A program made the translations under genes and the position numbers. Below are positions 18,243-26,948 of a DNA stretch of 54,191 bases, in pieces. The notes below the pieces were generated by a model that was given only the letters and a program-made list of their open reading frames with translations, was not told where the DNA came from and searched no databases. Each line of letters starts with the position of its first letter. Positions within the stretch are counted from its first letter, which is position 1. Source of the stretch: Pseudomonadota bacterium (GTDB taxonomy: Bacteria > Pseudomonadota > Alphaproteobacteria > Rhizobiales > Rhizobiaceae); the NCBI GenBank assembly GCA_023419535.1, contig JAEZXX010000121.1, positions 1-54,191 of the forward strand, in the 5' to 3' direction.

Positions 18243-19405
18243 CCTCTCCGACGAGCGCGGACCTCCTCGCCCGCCTCGTGGCCTTCGACACGACGAGCCG
18301 CAACACGAACCTGCCCCTCGTCCGGTTCGTCGAGGGCTATTTCGCCGATCACGGGATCGGCGCGCGCCGCATCGTGGACGACACGGGCGAGAAGGCCAAT
18401 CTCTGGATCACCATCGGGCCCGACGCGCCGGGCGGCTTCGTCCTGTCGGGGCACACCGACGTCGTGCCAGTGGACGGACAGGACTGGTCGAGCGACCCCT
18501 TCGAACTGGTGGAGCGCGAGGGCCGCCTCTATGGGCGCGGGTCCTGCGACATGAAGGGCTTCCTCGCCTGCGTCATGGCGGCGGTGCCGCGCATGCTGAC
18601 GAGCGACCTCGTCCGGCCGATCCACATCGCCTTCTCCTACGACGAGGAGGTCGGCTGCGTCGGCGCGCGGCGCATGGTAAAGCGCCTCGCCTCCGACGGC
18701 GTCGCCCCCGCCTTCTGCGTCGTCGGCGAACCGACGATGATGGAGGTGGTGACCGGTCACAAGGGCAAACGCTCGCTGAAGGTGACGGCCCGCGGGCTCG
18801 CCTGCCATTCCTCCCTCGCGCCGCAGGGCGTCAACGCCGTCGACTACGCGGCGATGATGGTGGTGCGCATGCGCGAGATGGCCCAGCGCTTCGCGAGCGA
18901 GGGCCGCCGCGACGAGGCCTTCGACGTGCCCTTCTCGACCGCGCACACCGGCACGATCTCCGGCGGCACGGCTCTCAACATCGTTCCCGACGAGTGCAGC
19001 TTCCTCTGCGAGTTCCGCGTGCTGCCCGGCGAGGATCCGGACGCCTATGTCGCCGACATCCGCGCCTACGCAAACGAGCTGACCCGCGAGATGCAGGCGG
19101 TCTCGCCCCAGGCCGGGATCGAGGTCGAGGTCTATGCCGGGTTCCCCGGGCTCGACACCCCGCCGGAGGCCGAGATCGCCACGCTGGCGAAATCCTTCGC
19201 CGGGGCGAACGGCCATTCGAAGGTCGCCTACGGCACGGAAGCGGGCTTGTTCTCGGAGTTCCTCGGCTGCCAGACGATCGTCTGCGGCCCGGGCTCGATC
19301 GCCGTCGCGCATCGGCCGGACGAGTATGTAGAGCGGAGCCAGCTCGAGCGCTGCGACCGCTTCCTGGACCGTCTCATCGCCTGGAACACCGCCGGAGCGC
19401 GCTGA
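18239..19405 (+). CDS. acetylornithine deacetylase-like M20 peptidase (ArgE family)
   Basis: A 388-residue zinc hydrolase closely resembling ArgE. Metal residues are His72 and Asp74 in 'SGHTDVVPVDG', Asp104 in 'GRGSCDMKGF', and Glu136-Glu137 in 'SYDEEVGCVG'; 'GEPTMMEVVTGHKG' and 'SGGTALNIVPDECSF' are ArgE landmarks. It removes acyl groups from amino acids. Location right behind lysR (ATGA overlap) and beside a peptide-type importer suggests a catabolic N-acyl-amino-acid deacylase. A housekeeping arginine role is less likely but is not excluded by sequence. Confidence 0.88.
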   Translation: MTSPTSADLLARLVAFDTTSRNTNLPLVRFVEGYFADHGIGARRIVDDTGEKANLWITIGPDAPGGFVLSGHTDVVPVDGQDWSSDPFELVEREGRLYGRGSCDMKGFLACVMAAVPRMLTSDLVRPIHIAFSYDEEVGCVGARRMVKRLASDGVAPAFCVVGEPTMMEVVTGHKGKRSLKVTARGLACHSSLAPQGVNAVDYAAMMVVRMREMAQRFASEGRRDEAFDVPFSTAHTGTISGGTALNIVPDECSFLCEFRVLPGEDPDAYVADIRAYANELTREMQAVSPQAGIEVEVYAGFPGLDTPPEAEIATLAKSFAGANGHSKVAYGTEAGLFSEFLGCQTIVCGPGSIAVAHRPDEYVERSQLERCDRFLDRLIAWNTAGAR

Positions 19406-19585
19406 GGGCACCCGTCGCGGATCGTCGGCTGCCCGACCCAGAGCCGCCTGAGGGTTGCGCGCCGGGTCATGCTGTCGCAAGCCGCAACCTTCACCCCTCC
19501 TTATCATTCTGACATCGAGCCCCTCGGGGCCGCGACCCTCCGATCCGTGGAGCGGTCGGCGATGCACGATCGAGAGAAGCAAGAC

Positions 19586-19783
19586 ATGTCCGCTCGCACC
19601 GAGACCCGTTCCGTCCGCGCCGCCAAGCTGATTGGGACGACCGCCGACGGCGGGACCACGCTGGCCAAGTCCCGTGCCAAGAGCGCCGGGGAAACCGCCC
19701 GCGCCGCCCGCGCCGACGACAAGCGCGCCTTCCTGAACCGCCTCGAACGCTCCCGAATGAGCCTCTTCCACGGCTCCGACTGA
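19586..19783 (+). CDS. small basic hypothetical protein
   Basis: A 65-residue ORF rich in Ala, Arg and Lys ('MSARTETRSVRAAKLIG' at the start, 'LNRLERSRMSLFHGSD' at the end). Its third codon positions are strongly GC-biased, as in neighbouring genes, which supports real coding. I recognise no family, membrane segment or signal. An alternative ATG at 19562 has GGAG 9 bases upstream. It lies alone between the argE-like and mfd-like genes; the DNA before it (19406-19585) shows nothing else I can support. It could be a small nucleic-acid-binding protein on charge alone, but that is a guess. Confidence 0.45.
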   Translation: MSARTETRSVRAAKLIGTTADGGTTLAKSRAKSAGETARAARADDKRAFLNRLERSRMSLFHGSD

Positions 19784-19838
19784 CGACCGGCGCCCGCCGG
19801 CGACCCGACGCATCCCCTCGCATGATTGGAACGGCCCC

Positions 19839-22800
19839 GTGCTCCAGACCGTGACGCTCGAAACCCAGGCTGCGAGCGTGGAGCACCTGCGCCCCCTTCG
19901 CCCCGTGGGAGCTGTGGCCGCGACCATCGCGCGCCTGGCGGCGCGGCCGAACGCCCGGCCGATCCTCTATGTCGCACGCGATTCGACGCGCGCGAGAGAC
20001 ATCCACGCGGTGCTCGCCGTCCTCACCGGAGCCGAGCGAAGCTGCCTCTTCCCTCGCTGGGACGGCTATCCGGCGGACGGCGTGCCGCCGAGCGTCGCCG
20101 CGGTCGGCCGGCGGATGAGCGTCCTGCGCTGGCTCCTGGACCAGGAGAAGCGCCCGGCGGCGGTGGTCGCGACGGCGGCGGCGCTGATGCGCCGCGTCCC
20201 GCCGAGGCACGTCTGGGACGACGTGCACATTGAGTTCCGCGTCGGCGATCCCATCGAAATCGCGGGGATCGAGAAGCGGCTCGCCCGGATCGGCTACGTC
20301 CTCGACGAACGCTGCGACGAACCCGGCGAGGCGGCGATCCACGGGCGCGTCGTCGAGGTGTTCCCGGCTGCCGCGCCCCGGCCCTGCCGGATCGAGCACG
20401 AAGACGGGATCATCCGCTCCATCCGTTCCTTCGACCCGGTCACGCAACGGTCCGTGGCCGAGACCGAGCACCTGATCGTCGATCCCGCCGCCGAGCGCGT
20501 CGGCGAGTTCGAGGAGGACGCGGCGGGCGCCAAGCCCTCGCTGGACGACCTCTACGGCGGCTCGCAGACCGTCTTCGACTATCTGCCCGACGCCGACATC
20601 GTGCTGGAGACGGAGGCCGACCGATCCGCCAGCGCCTTCCACGCGTCCCTCGACGAGGCGGACCGGGGGAGGACCCGGGACTTCCTGAGCGACCGCGAAT
20701 GGGAGACGAGCGTCGCCGAGCGGCTGAGCGCGGTCGTGGAGGACGCGCGGCCGCAGGACGAGGACGCCCACGTACCGATGCTGGCGGCCGAAAACGATCC
20801 GCTGGAGGCTCTGGCGGCGTTCGCCGAGCCCTTGCGCAAACGCGGCTACCGGATCGTGCTGGCCGCGCCCAAAGGCGGGGAGTCGGAGCTCTGGGGCCGG
20901 CGGGTCGCGAGGGCGCTCAGGGTCAAGACCGTGCGCGCCGGCGACTGGACGGACGTCCTGGGCGCCGAGCCGGGTGCGTTCCTGCGCTTCGACGCCGAGA
21001 TCGCCGAGGGCTTCGTCGCGCACGAGGACAAGGTCGTCGTCGTCACGCTCCGCCATCTCGCAGGCCGGTCGCGGGTCGAGAACCGCTCCGCCGCCGAGGA
21101 CGTCTTTCGCCGCAACGACGATGTCTTCGGGATCGGCGATGCCGTCGTCCATGTCGACCACGGGGTCGGCATCCTGGAAGGGCTCGAAACCGTTGGCGGC
21201 GAGGGCGGGGAGGACGAGGCGATCCGGCTTCGCTTCGCCGACGACGCGACGCTTCTCGTGCCGATGCACGAGATCGGCGCGCTCTGGCGCTACGGCGGCG
21301 AAGGCACCGACATCTCGCTCGACAAGCTGAAGGGCGACACGTGGATCGCCAAGCGCAACCGGATCGTCGGCGAGATCTCGGCGACGGCCTCACGCATGGT
21401 CGAGCGATTGAAGGAGAAGGAGAGCGCGCGGGCCGAGCCTCTCTTCCCCGACCGCGTCTCCTTCGAACGGTTCTGCGAGCGCTTCGCGCACGACCTGACC
21501 CCCGGCCAGGTGCGCGCGACCGACGCCATCCTCGCCGATTTGCGCTCCGGGCGGCCGATGGACCGGCTCCTGTGCGGCGACGTCGGCTTCGGCAAGACCG
21601 AGGTGGCGCTGCGGGCGGTGGCGGCCGCCGCACTCTCGGGACGGCAGGTCGTCGTCGTCGCGCCGACGACCGTTCTGGCGCGCCAGCATTTCGAGGTCTT
21701 CGCCAGGCGCTTCGCCAAGGACGGGCTCGAGATCGCCCTCCTCTCGCGCCTGCAGAGCACCAAAGAGGCCCGCGAGATCCGCGAGCGCGTCGCCGACGGA
21801 ACGATTCGCATCCTCGTCGCCACCCACGCCGTCTGCGGCAAGGACGTCGCCTTCGACGACCTCGCCCTCGTCGTCATCGACGAGGAGCAGCGCTTCGGCT
21901 CGCGCCACAAGGATGCCGTCCGCAGGCTCGCGCCCGACCTCCACGTGCTGTCGATGACGGCGACGCCGATCCCGCGCACCCTCCAGGCCGCTTTCGTCGG
22001 GCTGCACGACATCTCGGTGATCGAGACGCCGCCGGTGCGCCGTCGCCCCATCCGCACCCGGGTCGTGCCCTTCGACGGCGAGGCGATCGGCGAGGCGCTT
22101 CTCGCGGAGCGCGCACGGGGCGGCCAGAGCTACGTCGTCTGCCCCCGGATCGAGGACATCGAGCCGATGGCCGAGCGTCTGCGCGCGCTCGTGCCCGATC
22201 TTGCGATCGCTTCGCTGCATGGGGAGATGGCGCCGGCGGACGTCGAGCAGACGATGATCGACTTCGCCGCCGGGGACGGCGACGTCCTGCTCGCCACCAA
22301 CATCATCGAAAGCGGCCTCGACGTGACGGCCGCGAACACGATGGTCGTCTACCGCCCGGACCGGTTCGGACTCGCCCAGCTGCACCAGTTGCGCGGGCGG
22401 GTCGGGCGCGGTTCGCGCCGCGGCACCGTTCTGCTGGCGATCGAGCCCGGCGCCGAACTCACGGAAGCCGCGGAGCAGCGGCTGGCGACGCTCGAACGTC
22501 TGACGGCGCTCGGATCGGGCTTCGACATCAGCGCCCGCGACCTCGACCTGCGCGGTGCCGGCGAACTCCTCGGCGAGGAGCAGGCCGGCCATCTCCAGCT
22601 GATCGGCGTCTCGCTCTACCGGCGCACGCTGGAGCGCGCCCTGAAGACCGCGCGCGGAGAGGAGGCCGGCGACGACTGGCGCTGCGAGCTGAACATCGGC
22701 ATCGCCGGCACCATTCCCGCCGACCACGTTCCCGAGCCCGAACTGCGGCTCGAGCTCGCGGTCGCCCTCGACCGCGCCGAGGACGAGACGGCATTGACGC

Positions 22801-23102
22801 GCCTGCGTACGGAGATCACGGATCGCTTCGGGCCGATCCCGCCGGCGCTCGACGCGAGCTTCCGGCTCGCGGCGCTGCGGCTGCGCGCCACGACGCTCGG
22901 CGTGCGAAGGCTCGATGCGGGCCCGAAGGCCGTGGCCGCCAGCTTCTCGCTCGACGACGCCAAGGTTCTGAAGAGGCGCATCCGCCCGAAGAAGGACGGC
23001 ACGCTCCGCTGGTCGGAGCTGCGTCTGATCAGCGACCGGGCGAGCGACGGCGAGGAGGAACGCTGGGCGACGGTCGAGGAACTGCTCGACCGGATCGCCT
23101 GA
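19839..23102 (+). CDS. Mfd-like transcription-repair coupling helicase (diverged, possible paralogue)
   Basis: A 1087-residue superfamily 2 translocase starting at GTG. The N-terminal third is a UvrB-like module, followed by the RNA-polymerase-interaction region with 'VVHVDHGVG', then the motor: Walker A 'CGDVGFGKTEVALRA' (near residue 580), 'VIDEEQRFG', 'MTATPIPRTL', 'ATNIIESGLDV', 'QLRGRVGRG', and the TRG motif region 'ISARDLDLRGAGELLGEEQAGH'. These establish the Mfd family, which dislodges stalled RNA polymerase and recruits UvrA. It is shorter than usual alphaproteobacterial Mfd (about 1150-1190) and lacks the early 'GAPEG' segment. The polymerase-binding stretch is also unusual ('LRFADDATLLVPMHEI'). 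It may be a second, specialised copy; a genome check would decide. Confidence 0.85.
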   Translation: MLQTVTLETQAASVEHLRPLRPVGAVAATIARLAARPNARPILYVARDSTRARDIHAVLAVLTGAERSCLFPRWDGYPADGVPPSVAAVGRRMSVLRWLLDQEKRPAAVVATAAALMRRVPPRHVWDDVHIEFRVGDPIEIAGIEKRLARIGYVLDERCDEPGEAAIHGRVVEVFPAAAPRPCRIEHEDGIIRSIRSFDPVTQRSVAETEHLIVDPAAERVGEFEEDAAGAKPSLDDLYGGSQTVFDYLPDADIVLETEADRSASAFHASLDEADRGRTRDFLSDREWETSVAERLSAVVEDARPQDEDAHVPMLAAENDPLEALAAFAEPLRKRGYRIVLAAPKGGESELWGRRVARALRVKTVRAGDWTDVLGAEPGAFLRFDAEIAEGFVAHEDKVVVVTLRHLAGRSRVENRSAAEDVFRRNDDVFGIGDAVVHVDHGVGILEGLETVGGEGGEDEAIRLRFADDATLLVPMHEIGALWRYGGEGTDISLDKLKGDTWIAKRNRIVGEISATASRMVERLKEKESARAEPLFPDRVSFERFCERFAHDLTPGQVRATDAILADLRSGRPMDRLLCGDVGFGKTEVALRAVAAAALSGRQVVVVAPTTVLARQHFEVFARRFAKDGLEIALLSRLQSTKEAREIRERVADGTIRILVATHAVCGKDVAFDDLALVVIDEEQRFGSRHKDAVRRLAPDLHVLSMTATPIPRTLQAAFVGLHDISVIETPPVRRRPIRTRVVPFDGEAIGEALLAERARGGQSYVVCPRIEDIEPMAERLRALVPDLAIASLHGEMAPADVEQTMIDFAAGDGDVLLATNIIESGLDVTAANTMVVYRPDRFGLAQLHQLRGRVGRGSRRGTVLLAIEPGAELTEAAEQRLATLERLTALGSGFDISARDLDLRGAGELLGEEQAGHLQLIGVSLYRRTLERALKTARGEEAGDDWRCELNIGIAGTIPADHVPEPELRLELAVALDRAEDETALTRLRTEITDRFGPIPPALDASFRLAALRLRATTLGVRRLDAGPKAVAASFSLDDAKVLKRRIRPKKDGTLRWSELRLISDRASDGEEERWATVEELLDRIA

Positions 23103-23116
23103 CGGCGCTCGCAGCC

Positions 23117-23479
23117 TCAACCGGCCAGGGGTGGACGCCTCCTGCGGGGCGCGGCCCTGCGCGCCTCGGCGTTGCGTGCGGCCGTGACGGCGATCCCCGC
23201 CCACCGTGCCATCTCGTCCGCATCCTCCAGCGCTTCGTCGGGAATGCGGTAGTAGGGCATAGCGACCGGGTCGCGGCCGGGACGCGTATAGCGCCAGCGC
23301 CGACACCCGGCGTCCTCGTAGGCCGGCTCCGTCTCCGGATCGCATTTGAGATAGAGTTCGCCGTCGAGGACGATGGCGACGATCACACGATCGCTGTAGA
23401 TTCCCTGCCCGCCGAACATGCGGCGGATCGAGATGGCGGGAAGCGAGGCGAAGAGATCGCGAAGATGCTCCTCGTCCAT
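23117..23479 (-). CDS. TfoX/Sxy N-terminal domain protein
   Basis: A 120-residue protein consisting of the TfoX N-terminal domain alone: 'RRMFGGQGIYSDRVIVAIVLDGELYLKCD' in the family's two-part pattern, followed by 'MPYYRIPDEALED' and a basic tail. In gammaproteobacteria the full TfoX/Sxy protein promotes competence with CRP. The stand-alone N-terminal form is common in alphaproteobacteria and its role there is not established. It converges with the mfd-like gene (14 bp) and lies 8 bp downstream of sufA, so it may be cotranscribed with the SUF genes. Confidence 0.85.
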   Translation of the reverse strand: MDEEHLRDLFASLPAISIRRMFGGQGIYSDRVIVAIVLDGELYLKCDPETEPAYEDAGCRRWRYTRPGRDPVAMPYYRIPDEALEDADEMARWAGIAVTAARNAEARRAAPRRRRPPLAG

Positions 23480-23487
23480 CGGAAGAC

Positions 23488-23865
23488 TCAGGCGCCGGCG
23501 GCTTCCAGCTGGCTGCGCTCGGCGGGCTTCAGCTCGACCGATTCGCCGCAGCCGCAGGCCGAGGTCTGGTTCGGGTTGCGGAAGGTGAAGCCCGAGCGCA
23601 GCACCGTCTCCTCGTAGCCCATCTCGGTGCCGAGCAGGAATAGGACGGCTTCGGGCGCGACGAAGACGCGGGCGCCGTCCTTCTCGACGACGTCCTCGCC
23701 GGGCCTGGCCTCGGTGGCGAGCCCGATCGTGTACTCCATGCCCGCGCAGCCGCCCTTCTTGACGCCGACGCGGATGCCGAGCGCGCCTTCCCCCTTCGAG
23801 GCCATGATCGAGCGCACCCGCGTCGCGGCGTCGTCGGTGAGTGTCAGGACGGAGAAGCGGCCCAT
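23488..23865 (-). CDS. sufA: A-type iron-sulfur carrier SufA
   Basis: A 125-residue HesB/IscA-family protein. The three cluster-binding cysteines are Cys40 ('KKGGCAGMEY') and Cys104/Cys106 ('TSACGCGES'). It receives clusters from the SufBCD scaffold and passes them to apoproteins. The ATG at 23865 gives the standard N-terminus. It is the last SUF gene of the minus-strand cluster, 70 bp after sufT. Confidence 0.95.
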   Translation of the reverse strand: MGRFSVLTLTDDAATRVRSIMASKGEGALGIRVGVKKGGCAGMEYTIGLATEARPGEDVVEKDGARVFVAPEAVLFLLGTEMGYEETVLRSGFTFRNPNQTSACGCGESVELKPAERSQLEAAGA

Positions 23866-23935
23866 GGCGCGGGCTCCCTTGTCGAAGAATGCATGCTCAA
23901 GATGGCCCCGGCGGACAAACCGCACAAGGCAGGCG

Positions 23936-24361
23936 TCAGTACCAGCCGACCGCGACCTGCGCCTCTTCGCTCATGCGCTCGGGCGTCCACGGGGGATCGA
24001 AGACGAGCTCGACCTTCACGACCTGAACGCCCTCGACGGAGGAGACGGCATTCTCCACCCAGATCGGCATCTCGCCGGCGACCGGGCAGCCGGGCGCGGT
24101 GAGCGTCATCTGGACGTCGACGTTGCGGTCGTCGTCGATGTCGATCTTGTAGATGAGCCCCAGCTCGTAGATGTCGGCCGGGATTTCCGGGTCGTATACG
24201 GTCTTCAGCGCCGAGACGATGTCGTCGGTCAGGCGCGTCAGCTCCTCGGCCGGGATCGCGGAGGCGGCCGTCTCGCCGCCCGCGAAGGCGACGTTGGCCT
24301 CGGATGTCGCGGTCGGAGCGACGGGCTCGGCCTTGACGGCGTTGTCGGAATGATCGGTCAT
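23936..24361 (-). CDS. sufT: SUF system assembly factor SufT (MIP18/DUF59 family)
   Basis: A 141-residue protein: about 40 variable residues, then the MIP18/PaaD-like domain 'VYDPEIPADIYELGLIYKIDI' and 'TLTAPGCPVAGEMP', whose reactive cysteine is Cys92. The C-terminal 'ELVFDPPWTPERMSEEA' is the family ending. SufT helps iron-sulfur maturation when cluster demand is high. It starts 10 bp after the sufS stop, within the operon. Confidence 0.93.
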   Translation of the reverse strand: MTDHSDNAVKAEPVAPTATSEANVAFAGGETAASAIPAEELTRLTDDIVSALKTVYDPEIPADIYELGLIYKIDIDDDRNVDVQMTLTAPGCPVAGEMPIWVENAVSSVEGVQVVKVELVFDPPWTPERMSEEAQVAVGWY

Positions 24362-24371
24362 CGTCTGGTCC

Positions 24372-25619
24372 TCAGGCGAAGAATCGCCGCGCCTTTTCCA
24401 GCGCGTCCGCGAGGCGGTCGATTTCGGCCTTGGTGTTGTATAACCCGAATGACGCCCGGCATGTAGACGTCGCGCCGAAGCGCTTCAACAGGGGCTGCGC
24501 GCAATGGGTGCCGGCGCGCACCGCGACGCCCTCGCGGTCGATCACCATCGAGACGTCGTGGGCGTGGATGCCTTCGAGATCGAAGGAGACGATGGCGCCC
24601 TTGCCCGGCGCCTCGCCGTAGATGCGAAGGGCGTTGATCGCCTTCAGGCGCTCGTGGGCGTAGTCGCGCAAGCTCTCCTCGTGAGCGAGGATCGCCTCGC
24701 GGCCGAGCCCGCGCATGTAGTCGAGCGCGGCGGCCAGCCCGATCGCCTGGACGATCGGCGGCGTGCCGGCCTCGAAGCGGTGCGGCGGCGCGTTGTAGCT
24801 GACGCCCTCCTCCGACACCTCGACGATCATCTCGCCGCCGCCCTTGAAGGGCCGCATGCGCTCCAGCATCTCACGCCGGCCGTAGAGGACCCCGATGCCG
24901 GTCGGGCCGTAGAGCTTGTGGCCGGTCATGGCGTAGAAGTCGCAGCCAAGGTCCTGGACGTCGACCGGCAGATGGACGGCACCCTGGCTGCCGTCGACCA
25001 GCGTCGCGATGCCGTGGCTGCGGGCGAGCGCGGCGATCTCCTTCACCGGCGTGACGGTGCCGGTGACGTTCGACATGTGGGTGAAGGCGATCAGCTTGGT
25101 GCGCGGCGTGATCGCGCGTTCGAAGGCCTCCAGCGAGATCGAGCCGTCGTCCTCGACCGGCACGAAGACGAGCTTGGCCCCCTGCCGCTCGCGCAGGAAG
25201 TGCCAGGGCACGATGTTGGAATGGTGCTCCATCTGGGTCAGGACGATCTCGTCGCCCTCCCCGATCTCCGGCATGGCGTAGCCGTAGGCGACGAGGTTGA
25301 TCGCGTCCGTCGCCCCGCTCGTGAACACGATCTCCTCGTGCGACGCGGCGTTCAGGAAGACGCGCACCGTCTCGCGCGCCGCCTCGAAGGCGTCGGTCTG
25401 CGCGTTCGACAGGAAGTGCAGCCCTCGGTGAACGTTGGCGTAGGTATGCGTATAGGCGTACTGGATCGCGTCCAGCACCTGCCGCGGCTTCTGCGCCGAG
25501 GCGCCGTTGTCGAGATAGACGAGCGGCTTGCCGTAGACCTCGCGCGACAGGATCGGGAAGTCGGCGCGGATCGCCTCGACGTCGTAGGCCGGGCTCAGGG
25601 TGGCGGTCTCAACCGTCAT
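24372..25619 (-). CDS. sufS: cysteine desulfurase SufS
   Basis: A 415-residue class II cysteine desulfurase (PLP-dependent). The PLP lysine is Lys235 ('MTGHKLYGPTG') and the persulfide cysteine Cys373 ('VRAGTHCAQPLL'). 'YLDNGASAQKP', 'ANVHRGLHFLS' and 'FTSGATDAINLVA' are SufS-class hallmarks. It mobilises sulfur for the SufBCD scaffold. No sufE or sufU gene is in the cluster, so the sulfur acceptor must be encoded elsewhere. A strong hairpin (25659-25695) lies in the 81-bp gap after sufD. Confidence 0.96.
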   Translation of the reverse strand: MTVETATLSPAYDVEAIRADFPILSREVYGKPLVYLDNGASAQKPRQVLDAIQYAYTHTYANVHRGLHFLSNAQTDAFEAARETVRVFLNAASHEEIVFTSGATDAINLVAYGYAMPEIGEGDEIVLTQMEHHSNIVPWHFLRERQGAKLVFVPVEDDGSISLEAFERAITPRTKLIAFTHMSNVTGTVTPVKEIAALARSHGIATLVDGSQGAVHLPVDVQDLGCDFYAMTGHKLYGPTGIGVLYGRREMLERMRPFKGGGEMIVEVSEEGVSYNAPPHRFEAGTPPIVQAIGLAAALDYMRGLGREAILAHEESLRDYAHERLKAINALRIYGEAPGKGAIVSFDLEGIHAHDVSMVIDREGVAVRAGTHCAQPLLKRFGATSTCRASFGLYNTKAEIDRLADALEKARRFFA

Positions 25620-25658
25620 GGGACAGGTACTCCATCAAAGGCCCGCCGGTCTGGGGGC

Positions 25659-25695
25659 GGCCCGGCCCGATCGCCGAACGCGATCCGGCCGGGCC
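25659..25695 (-). other. long intercistronic hairpin, sufD-sufS gap
   Basis: A 37-base element: arms GGCCCGGCC/GGCCGGGCC (25659-25667, 25687-25695), a C-C mismatch, inner arms GATCGC/GCGATC and a 5-base loop CGAAC. With 15 paired bases it is among the strongest stems in the window. No T-run follows on the minus strand, so an mRNA processing or stability role is more likely than termination. Confidence 0.6.
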
Positions 25696-25700
25696 CGGCC

Positions 25701-26945
25701 TTACCTCGGGACCGCCAGCCACTCGTCGATGCGCGCTTCCAGGGCCTCGACCGCCGCCTCGTGCTCCAGCTCCTCGACGACCTCGTCGACGAAGGCCTTC
25801 ACCAGAAGCGCCCGGGCCTCGTGCTCGGGGATGCCGCGGCTCATCAGGTAGAAGAGGTGGTCGGCGTTGATCTCCCCGGCGGTCGCGCCGTGGCCGCAGA
25901 CGACGTCGTCGGCGAAGATCTCCAGCTCCGGCTTGGCCGAGAAGTCGCCCTCGTCCGACAGGAGCAGCGAGTTGCAGGCGAGCTTGGCGTCGGTCTTCTG
26001 CGCGCCCTTGGCGACGCGGATCATGCCCTGGAACACGCCGTGCCCGCCGGTGACGACGTTGCGGAACACCTCCGAGGCGGTGGTGTGCGGCACCATGTGG
26101 TTCAGCGAGGTCGTGACGTCGACGTGCTGGCCGGCCTTCAGCAGGTTCACGCCGCGGATCATCACGTGGGCGCCCTCGCCCATGGTTCTCGCATGGACCT
26201 CCTGCCGCACGACGGCGCCGCCGGCGTTGAGGACGAAGACCTTGAGGACCGAGTCGGCGCCGAGCGTGACGTTGAGTTGGCCGAGATGGCTCTCGCCCTC
26301 GCCCTTCTCCTGATCGACGATCCAGAGGATCTCGGCCCCGTCGCCGAGGGTCAGCGCGTTGACGGCGGTGGACAGCGCGCTCTGCGACCCGGGCGAGAGC
26401 CGCTCGACGATCACCGCGTTGGCGCCCGCGCCGAGCGAGACGGAGGAGAAGCCGTGGCTGCCGTCCGCGCGTGGTGCCGCACGCAGCTCGATCGCCCGCT
26501 CGACGGTCGCACCGGCGGCGACCGTGACGGACGTGCCGGTCGCGCCGAGCGCCGTGTTCAGGACGCGCACCGTGTCGAAGGCGCGGTCGAGATGGTTGAC
26601 CTGCTCGGCCCAGCCGAGCTGCTCGGACGCGCGCTCGACATGGACGCCCGGCAGCGGATCGTTCGAACCGGCCTCGCCGCCGAGCTCGATCACCGCGCTG
26701 TTGGGGATCAGCGGCGCCAGCAACTCGGCCCCCGCCGAAGCGCCGGCCTCCAGCGGACGACGGCCGAGAAGGGCGCGAAGGTCGGTGTAGTGCCAGGCCT
26801 CGACGCGCCGGCTCGGCAGCCCGTGCGCGCGCAGGGCCTCCAGCGCCGACTGCCGGTTGGAATCAGCGACGGCGCCCGAGCCTTCGGCGCGCTCGATCAG
26901 CGCGGCTTCGGCAGGCGTTCGATTGGTCTTCAGAACGGCGGACAT
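25701..26945 (-). CDS. sufD: Fe-S cluster assembly protein SufD
   Basis: A 414-residue scaffold subunit with the right-handed beta-helix pattern of SufB/SufD. It contains 'HARTMGEGAHVMIRGVNLLKAGQHVDV', 'SLLLSDEGDFSAKPELEIFADDVVCGHGATAGEI' and 'LFYLMSRGIPEHEARALLVKAFVDEV', the conserved C-terminal SufD signature including the cysteine and histidine at the SufB interface. It partners SufB and SufC. It begins 3 bp after the sufC stop. Confidence 0.95.
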   Translation of the reverse strand: MSAVLKTNRTPAEAALIERAEGSGAVADSNRQSALEALRAHGLPSRRVEAWHYTDLRALLGRRPLEAGASAGAELLAPLIPNSAVIELGGEAGSNDPLPGVHVERASEQLGWAEQVNHLDRAFDTVRVLNTALGATGTSVTVAAGATVERAIELRAAPRADGSHGFSSVSLGAGANAVIVERLSPGSQSALSTAVNALTLGDGAEILWIVDQEKGEGESHLGQLNVTLGADSVLKVFVLNAGGAVVRQEVHARTMGEGAHVMIRGVNLLKAGQHVDVTTSLNHMVPHTTASEVFRNVVTGGHGVFQGMIRVAKGAQKTDAKLACNSLLLSDEGDFSAKPELEIFADDVVCGHGATAGEINADHLFYLMSRGIPEHEARALLVKAFVDEVVEELEHEAAVEALEARIDEWLAVPR

Positions 26946-26948
26946 GGA

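Noticed and set aside
18239..19405. Firm assignment of the M20 gene as the housekeeping argE
   Set aside because: Motifs fit ArgE, but the LysR/ABC context points to catabolism and M20 substrate range cannot be read from sequence.
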